The position numbers were made by a program, and so were the translations under genes. From Arthrobacter sp. H5 (GTDB lineage: Bacteria > Actinomycetota > Actinomycetes > Actinomycetales > Micrococcaceae), in NCBI RefSeq assembly GCF_000520595.1, contig NZ_KI914978.1, positions 141,114-184,510 on the forward strand: a stretch of DNA of 43,397 bases. The letters are read 5' to 3'. Shown here in pieces: positions 38,914 to 43,397 of this stretch. Under the pieces are notes generated by a model. The model was not told the origin of the DNA and searched no databases. It was given only the letters and a program-made list of their open reading frames with translations. Every line of letters starts with the position of its first letter. Positions within the stretch are counted from its first letter, which is position 1.

Positions 38914-39876
38914 TTACTCCGCTGCTGCTTTCTCAACAATTTCCACATAGAACGCCAGTGGTCCGGCTGGCTGGCCACCCGTCGGCGCATCTCCATAGGC
39001 AAGTTCCGACGGGATCACCAGCAGCACCTTGGCGCCGACCTTCTGTCCCGAGAGGCCCTGTGTCCAGCCGGGGATGACTCCGGTCAGTGGAAACTCGATG
39101 GGTTCGCCTCCGGCGAAGCTGGAGTCGAACTCCTCGCCGCCCCAGCTCCAACCGGTGTAGTTGGCTGAGATGGTGTCCGCTTCAGTGACTTCCTCACCCG
39201 TGCCTTCCTCAAGCACCTTGACCACCAGGTCAGCCGGGGCCTCATTCTCCGGGAACTCGATGGACGGTACACCATCATCGCCAACGGTGATGGTCGGCAG
39301 TTCTCCGGCGTCATCCAGCTGTGCCACTTCCTCGGGTGTGAGGACCTCCGGAGGTGGCGGCGGCACCTCAGCACTCAACACCTTGAAAACCAGAAGGCGG
39401 TTCTGTGATGCTTCCTGTCCCTCCTGCGCCTCGATGGGTGCTGTGTAAGCCACCTGCGCGCCGACCTTGGTTCCTACCAGCACCTCATACAAGACGGGAT
39501 CAGCCGTTTTGAGTTCTTCGGTTACCTGGATTTTTTGCGGCTGCCCCTCGGAATAGGAATCCTGGAGCACAGTGCCGTCATCGGCGTTGAGGAACATCAG
39601 GTGAAGCGAAACCTCGTTTCCGGCCTCGATGACTGCACCGTCCCCTTCTGTGACCGCACGCGCAGCGGTTTCAGTGATGGTCAGTGGAGAGTCAAACTCC
39701 ACTGTGGGGGCAGTTTCATCTCCGGCGTCGGTGACCCGGACGGATTCAAGGGACTCTGCGGCTCCGGCCGTCTTGCCGTCGGTGTAGACGTCGGCCTCCG
39801 ATTGGCCGCCGCCGCCGCCGCCGCAGGCCGTCAGGAACAGCAGGACGGGCAGAAGGATGGCTAATACTTTTCGCAC
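38914..39876 (-). CDS. Lipoprotein with tandem FKBP-type domains
   Basis: 320 residues. A lipoprotein signal ends in LTAC (Cys about 18) followed by a Gly-run, so the protein is anchored outside the membrane. A first FKBP-like domain (about 60-185) is degenerate but keeps YSEGQPQKIQVTEELK and VGTKVGAQVAY. The second (about 215-320) is complete: ISANYTGWSWGGEEFDSSF, GVIPGWTQGLSGQKVGAKVLL, IPSELAYGD, FYVEIVEK. It probably folds secreted proteins, which would complement Tat and Sec export. The GTG at 39876 is chosen because the signal peptide starts there; a longer frame begins at 39996 in the hairpin-rich leader. The Shine-Dalgarno is weak. Confidence 0.9.
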   Translation of the reverse strand: MRKVLAILLPVLLFLTACGGGGGGQSEADVYTDGKTAGAAESLESVRVTDAGDETAPTVEFDSPLTITETAARAVTEGDGAVIEAGNEVSLHLMFLNADDGTVLQDSYSEGQPQKIQVTEELKTADPVLYEVLVGTKVGAQVAYTAPIEAQEGQEASQNRLLVFKVLSAEVPPPPPEVLTPEEVAQLDDAGELPTITVGDDGVPSIEFPENEAPADLVVKVLEEGTGEEVTEADTISANYTGWSWGGEEFDSSFAGGEPIEFPLTGVIPGWTQGLSGQKVGAKVLLVIPSELAYGDAPTGGQPAGPLAFYVEIVEKAAAE

Positions 39877-39899
39877 GGTGCATCTTTCAACGTTGGTGG

Positions 39900-39919
39900 G
39901 GATGCGTTGTGTAGCATCC
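39900..39919. repeat. Dyad in the leader of the FKBP lipoprotein gene
   Basis: GGATGC (39900-39905), 8-nt loop, GCATCC (39914-39919), 24 nt upstream of the GTG start. Confidence 0.4.
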
Positions 39920-39944
39920 GCGCCGGTACCCATTGAAGGACCGG

Positions 39945-39977
39945 ACTTACCTAGCCTAACGGGTTGGCTGGGTAAGT
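39945..39977. terminator. Hairpin after pafA
   Basis: ACTTACCTAGCC (39945-39956) pairs with GGCTGGGTAAGT (39966-39977), 12 bp including one G-T pair read on the plus strand (an A-C mismatch on the minus strand). It lies 29 nt downstream of the pafA stop. There is no T-run. Confidence 0.45.
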
Positions 39978-40005
39978 TTCTCCCTGGAAACTTCATGTGT
40001 TGGTC

Positions 40006-41367
40006 CTACAAATGCTCGAGGAGCGCGTCCACCCGCTCGTCAACGGAGGCGAAAGGATCCTTGCAGAGGATGGTCTGTTGCGCCCGGTCATTGAGTTTCA
40101 GGTGCACCCAATCCACCGTGAAGTCCCGGTTGGCCTCTTTGGCTCGGCGCACAAAATCTCCGCGCAGCCGCGCCCGCGTGGTCTGCGGAGGTACATCAAC
40201 GGCGGACTTGATGTCGACGTCCTCCACCACCCGTTCGGCTTCACCGCGGGCCTGCAGCATGAAGAACAAACCTCGGGTACGGGAGATGTCGTGATATGTC
40301 AGGTCAAGCTGCGCCGCCCGCGCGGAATCAAGATCCAGTCCGTTCTTTAGCAGGTATCGGTCCAAGAGCTTCTTTTTGATGGCCCAGTCGATCTCCCTGT
40401 CCACCGTGGAATGGTCGCCGCTCTCGACTGCGGTGAGGGTCCTGTCCCACAAATCAAGAATCCGCTCGATGTGCGGCGTGTGCGCACCCTCCGCGTCGAT
40501 AAACTTTTTTGCGCGGGCAAGGTACTCCCGCTGGATCTGGGCGGCGGAGATCCTCCGCCCATTCGCCAGTTTCAGCGGTTGCCGCCCGGTCAGGTCGTGG
40601 GAGATTTCCCGAATGCTTCGGATGGGATTCTCCAGCCTGAAGTCCCGCATGATCACGCCTGCCTCGATCATCCGCAAAAGGAGGTCAACCGTGCCGACCT
40701 TCAAGAGCGTAGTGGTCTCCGACATGTTGGAGTCGCCTGCGATGACGTGGAGCCTCCGGTAGTACTCGGCGTCCGCGTGCGGCTCATCCCGTGTGTTGAT
40801 GATGGGACGCGACCGGGTGGTGGCCGACGAGACGCCTTCCCAGATATGGTCGGCGCGCTGCGAGAACGCGTAGATAGAGCCGGTTTGGGTCTTAAGCACC
40901 TTCCCGGCACCAACGAGGAGCTGCCTGGTCACGAGGAACGGGATCAGGATGTCCGCAAGGCGCGAAAACTCCAGCTTGCGCGGAATGAGATAGTTTTCGT
41001 GGCTGCCATAGGAGTTGCCTGCGGAATCGGTGTTGTTTTTGAACAGATAGACACTTCCGTCGTAGCCCTCCTGACCCAGCTTTCGCTGAGCCTCGGCCAC
41101 CAGATCCTCAAGGATCAGTTCACCCGCGCGGTCGTGCGCAATCAGCTGCGCGACGTCGTCGCACTCGGCCGTTGCATACTCAGGGTGTGAGCCCACGTCC
41201 AAATATAGCCGCGAGCCGTTGGTGAGGAAAACGTTCGACGACCTTCCCCAGCTCACCACCTTCCGGAACAGGTAGCGGGCAACCTCCTCCGGCGACAGTG
41301 GGCGCGAGTTGGGTCCGGAATATGCAATGCCAAATTCCGTTTCAATTCCGAAGATGCGGCGGTCCAT
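40006..41367 (-). CDS. pafA: Pup-protein ligase PafA
   Basis: 453 residues. PafA attaches the C-terminal Glu of Pup to substrate lysines using ATP, in the carboxylate-amine ligase/glutamine synthetase fold. [16 protein letters not shown] (metal Glu 9 and 11), [15 protein letters not shown] with the catalytic Asp57, [26 protein letters not shown] and [13 protein letters not shown] are present. A C-terminal small domain spans about 380-453. It starts 4 nt after the prcA stop, so the proteasome and ligase genes form one operon here. No separate promoter was seen. Confidence 0.97.
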   Translation of the reverse strand: MDRRIFGIETEFGIAYSGPNSRPLSPEEVARYLFRKVVSWGRSSNVFLTNGSRLYLDVGSHPEYATAECDDVAQLIAHDRAGELILEDLVAEAQRKLGQEGYDGSVYLFKNNTDSAGNSYGSHENYLIPRKLEFSRLADILIPFLVTRQLLVGAGKVLKTQTGSIYAFSQRADHIWEGVSSATTRSRPIINTRDEPHADAEYYRRLHVIAGDSNMSETTTLLKVGTVDLLLRMIEAGVIMRDFRLENPIRSIREISHDLTGRQPLKLANGRRISAAQIQREYLARAKKFIDAEGAHTPHIERILDLWDRTLTAVESGDHSTVDREIDWAIKKKLLDRYLLKNGLDLDSARAAQLDLTYHDISRTRGLFFMLQARGEAERVVEDVDIKSAVDVPPQTTRARLRGDFVRRAKEANRDFTVDWVHLKLNDRAQQTILCKDPFASVDERVDALLEHL

Positions 41368-41371
41368 GGCC

Positions 41372-42097
41372 TTAGCGCTCCGTCACGGCCAGGACCGCGT
41401 CCACTTCCGCAGGCGTGATGCGGCGGAAAGCCCTCCGCGTGCCGCGGGAGGACAGCGGATCGCGGTCCAATACCGCAATCTCCAAAGAACCGGAGTCGAG
41501 TCCAGGACGCGGCTCCCCGGAGGTTCCGCCGTCGTACCTCAGCGAATCCACCGCCGCACGCACAACCTGGCTGAAATCCAATTCCGCCGACCAACGCCCG
41601 GACAGGGCATCCACCACCGCACCGGCCTGGCCACCCATGACAATAAAGCGGCGCTCATCTGCGATGGAACCGTCAAAGGTCAGGCGGTACAGATGGTCAT
41701 GCTGCGCCGATTTACCCACTTCAGCGACGGCCAGCTCCACTTCAAACGGTTTGCTCTCGGCGGTGAAGACGGCGCCGAGACTCTGTGCGTAGACGCTGGC
41801 AAGCCCTCGGGCGGTGACATCCTCACGGTCGTAGGAGTAGCCCCGGACGTCGGCATACCGGATGCCGGCCTGCCGAAGGCTTTCAAATTCGTTGTACTTA
41901 CCCACGGCGGCGAAGGCGATGCGGTCGTAGATTTCGCCGACCTTGTGCAGGGAAGGCGAGGGATTCTCGGCAACCAGTGCTATGCCGTCCCGGCAACTGA
42001 GTACCAGCACTGAGCGGCCGCGGCCGATTCCCTTCCGCGCAAAATCAGCGCGGTCCTTCATCAACTGTTCCGGTGAGACATAGAACTGCTGCGTCAT
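41372..42097 (-). CDS. prcA: Proteasome alpha subunit PrcA
   Basis: 241 residues. The N-terminal segment [29 protein letters not shown]-type (key [19 protein letters not shown]) is the alpha-subunit gate helix, followed by [37 protein letters not shown] and the [14 protein letters not shown] segment. Alpha rings cap the 20S core and dock the Mpa/ARC ATPase. The C-terminus lies near IAVLDRD. It has no catalytic Thr. The ATG overlaps the end of prcB by a 3-nt gap, consistent with coupled translation. Confidence 0.95.
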   Translation of the reverse strand: MTQQFYVSPEQLMKDRADFARKGIGRGRSVLVLSCRDGIALVAENPSPSLHKVGEIYDRIAFAAVGKYNEFESLRQAGIRYADVRGYSYDREDVTARGLASVYAQSLGAVFTAESKPFEVELAVAEVGKSAQHDHLYRLTFDGSIADERRFIVMGGQAGAVVDALSGRWSAELDFSQVVRAAVDSLRYDGGTSGEPRPGLDSGSLEIAVLDRDPLSSRGTRRAFRRITPAEVDAVLAVTER

Positions 42098-42100
42098 GGG

Positions 42101-42922
42101 TCACGCCTCCCTTCCGGAAACAGACCGCGAGGCGATGACCTCGCCGGCCGCCTGGGCGAGATCCCGTTCCGGGATCCGCCGCGAACCCGCACCGTTCACT
42201 GTGTATACAACGGGCCACAGCTGGCGAACGACGTCGGGGCCCCCGGTTGCTGAATCGTCGTCGGCTGCGTCATAGAGCGCTTCAACGGCCACTTTGACCG
42301 CCTGCCCTTCATCCAGATTGGGTCTCCAAAGCTTCTTGAGCGCACCGCGTGCAAATGACGAACCGGATCCGACACTGTGATGTTCCTGTTCCTCATAGCG
42401 GCCGCCCGTCACATCGAAGGAGAACAGGCGCCCCTCCCGGCGGGCCGTATCGAATCCAGCCAAGAGCGGAACCACAGCGAGTCCCTGCAGCGCAAGTGGC
42501 AAGTTGGCCCGAATCATGGCGGCCAGCCTGTTGGCCTTCCCATCCAGGCTCATCAACGTGCCTTCGATCTTCTCGTAGTGTTCCAGTTCCACCTGAAACA
42601 GGCGCGTGATGTCCAGAGCGATCCCGGCACTGCCTGCAATGCCGAGCACGGAAAACATGTCGGCGGGAAAGACCTTCTCGATGTGCCTGCTCGCAATGAT
42701 GTTTCCCATGGTGGCGCGGCGGTCCCCCGCCATCAGCACTCCACCGGCGAACGTCATCGAAACAATCGTGGTTGCGTGCGGGGCAATATCGCCGGAGGAG
42801 GTTGACCCTGGCCCCAGATTAAGTCCCGAGGGCAGGAGCTCGGGACTGTGCCTACCCACGTATTCGGAAAATGACGTGGAGGCGGCGCGTCCGATGGCCG
42901 CGGCAGCGTCTTCCGGGAGCAT
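42101..42922 (-). CDS. prcB: Proteasome beta subunit PrcB
   Basis: 273 residues. A 50-residue propeptide precedes the catalytic Thr51 ([10 protein letters not shown]); mature protein then shows [35 protein letters not shown] and PLLAGFD. Lys and Asp partners of the N-terminal nucleophile hydrolase site lie in this region (AGDRR and EKVF). The subunit degrades pupylated proteins in the 20S chamber. The gene starts 3 nt after pup and ends 3 nt before prcA. The propeptide contains [14 protein letters not shown], typical of actinobacterial PrcB. Confidence 0.96.
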   Translation of the reverse strand: MLPEDAAAAIGRAASTSFSEYVGRHSPELLPSGLNLGPGSTSSGDIAPHATTIVSMTFAGGVLMAGDRRATMGNIIASRHIEKVFPADMFSVLGIAGSAGIALDITRLFQVELEHYEKIEGTLMSLDGKANRLAAMIRANLPLALQGLAVVPLLAGFDTARREGRLFSFDVTGGRYEEQEHHSVGSGSSFARGALKKLWRPNLDEGQAVKVAVEALYDAADDDSATGGPDVVRQLWPVVYTVNGAGSRRIPERDLAQAAGEVIASRSVSGREA

Positions 42923-42925
42923 GCG

Positions 42926-43135
42926 TTACTGTCCGCCCTTCTGGACGAAGCCCCGCACAAACTCCTCCGCGTTGGATTCGAGCACACCGTCAATTTCGTC
43001 CAGGAGATCGTCCACGCCCTCAGTCTGAGTGGTGTCCTGCGCCTGCCCGGCGTCACCGGCGGGCACGGGGTCCTGATCCACGTCCTCCTGCTCTTCGGCG
43101 CGTGATCCGGTGTTCCGGTGTTCCTGTGTTGCCAT
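42926..43135 (-). CDS. pup: Prokaryotic ubiquitin-like protein Pup
   Basis: 69 residues, intrinsically disordered N-terminal half rich in Glu, Gln and Asp, then the coiled-coil/ligase-interaction segment VDDLLDEIDGVLESNAEEFV and the C-terminal VQKGGQ. The final Gln means Pup must be deamidated by Dop to GGE before PafA can use it. RBS GGAAGGG lies 8 nt upstream of the ATG. The 38-bp gap to dop holds no clear promoter. Confidence 0.97.
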   Translation of the reverse strand: MATQEHRNTGSRAEEQEDVDQDPVPAGDAGQAQDTTQTEGVDDLLDEIDGVLESNAEEFVRGFVQKGGQ

Positions 43136-43173
43136 GATGAGAGCCCTTCCTCGCGGCCGGTTTGCTGCTACTT

Positions 43174-43397
43174 CTATGGTGCCATGCTGGGTTCTGGACC
43201 GCTCAAAAGCCGGGCAACGAATTGTTCCGCGTCCGCCGATCCGGCAAAGAGGTTCTCCGTGAGTTCTGCCGTGCCGCGGAGCGGCTCGCGCGTTTGAATT
43301 CGTTGAAGGCGCCGTTGGGAGGCGAGCTCAAAGATGATCGAGTCCCAACTCGCGCCCACAACCTCACGGGGGAAGCGGGTGATGCATGTTCCGCGGA
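43174..43397 (-). CDS. dop: Pup deamidase/depupylase Dop, C-terminal part (partial)
   Basis: The frame runs off the right edge; about 74 residues remain before TAG. The tail contains RFPREVVGASWDSIIFELAS (in part: ASWDSIIFEL), RRLQRIQTREPLRGT and LFAGSADAEQFVARLL, matching the end of actinobacterial Dop and not PafA. Dop converts Pup-Gln to Pup-Glu and removes Pup from substrates. The gene order dop-pup-prcB-prcA-pafA is the canonical actinobacterial arrangement and supports this reading of a short fragment. Confidence 0.9.
   Translation of the reverse strand, partial: RGTCITRFPREVVGASWDSIIFELASQRRLQRIQTREPLRGTAELTENLFAGSADAEQFVARLLSGPEPSMAP

Noticed and set aside
1-43397. tRNA, rRNA, CRISPR array, insertion sequence
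   Set aside because: No tRNA-like cloverleaf, rRNA segment, regular repeat-spacer array or transposase/integrase motif was seen on reading both strands; a search program could still find weak cases.

Overview
The window is a high-GC, gene-dense chromosomal segment of an actinobacterium, most likely a member of the Micrococcaceae (Arthrobacter and relatives). This rests on the Pup-proteasome operon, RbpA, a menaquinol bc1-aa3 oxidase with di-haem QcrC and CtaF, a PafB-PafC fusion and frequent GTG starts. It looks like core genome: no tRNA, rRNA, CRISPR array, transposase or integrase gene was found.

Layout: the C-terminal end of leuA opens the window, followed by recO-uppS, an alpha/beta hydrolase, pyrD, a DUF3043 membrane protein and an M20 dipeptidase (1-6.1 kb). 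From 6.3 to 15.3 kb lie erpA and the aerobic respiratory chain: ctaC-ctaD-ctaF on the plus strand, a GntR/HutC regulator, then ctaE-qcrC-qcrA-qcrB on the minus strand, ending at a 19-bp perfect hairpin shared with the GntR gene. From 15.4 to 28.5 kb is a mixed housekeeping stretch: trpD, cutC, an Lrp-type ligand-binding protein, DUF3054, DUF2277, a LysE exporter divergent from its ArgP/LysG-like regulator, a VOC protein, a 370-bp gene-free stretch, a UvrA paralogue, peptide deformylase, an S9 peptidase, an RlmA-type methyltransferase, NfeD and SPFH proteins. From 28.7 to 34.8 kb are rbpA, the polyprenol-phosphate mannose synthase gene, a structured intergenic region, an amidohydrolase and helY. 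From 34.8 kb to the end a minus-strand array holds dop (partial)-pup-prcB-prcA-pafA, two FKBP prolyl isomerases, pafBC, a small membrane protein, tatA and tatC.

Functionally, ctaCDF, ctaE and qcrCAB together make the bc1-aa3 supercomplex. pup, dop, pafA and prcBA make the complete pupylation and proteasome system, and pafBC encodes a DNA-damage-responsive regulator. tatAC exports folded proteins; QcrA is a typical Tat client.

The most notable non-coding element is in the 450-bp gap between the amidohydrolase and ppm1. On the minus strand it reads: terminator hairpin, a strong promoter (TTGACA-N16-TAAGAT), a 14-codon arginine-rich small ORF with its own Shine-Dalgarno, then a branched hairpin followed by a U-run that starts 1 nt after the small ORF stop. 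This has the architecture of a ribosome-mediated transcription attenuator (or a terminated small RNA) upstream of ppm1. Other signals are: a recurring TANNNT-N6/7-RTG arrangement at about a dozen genes, indicating leaderless mRNAs; in-frame tandem duplications of stop-codon regions at trpD and pyrD; a SigR-like GGAAC-N18-GTT promoter before rbpA; and a 13-bp direct repeat bounding an orphan segment at 20.5-20.8 kb.
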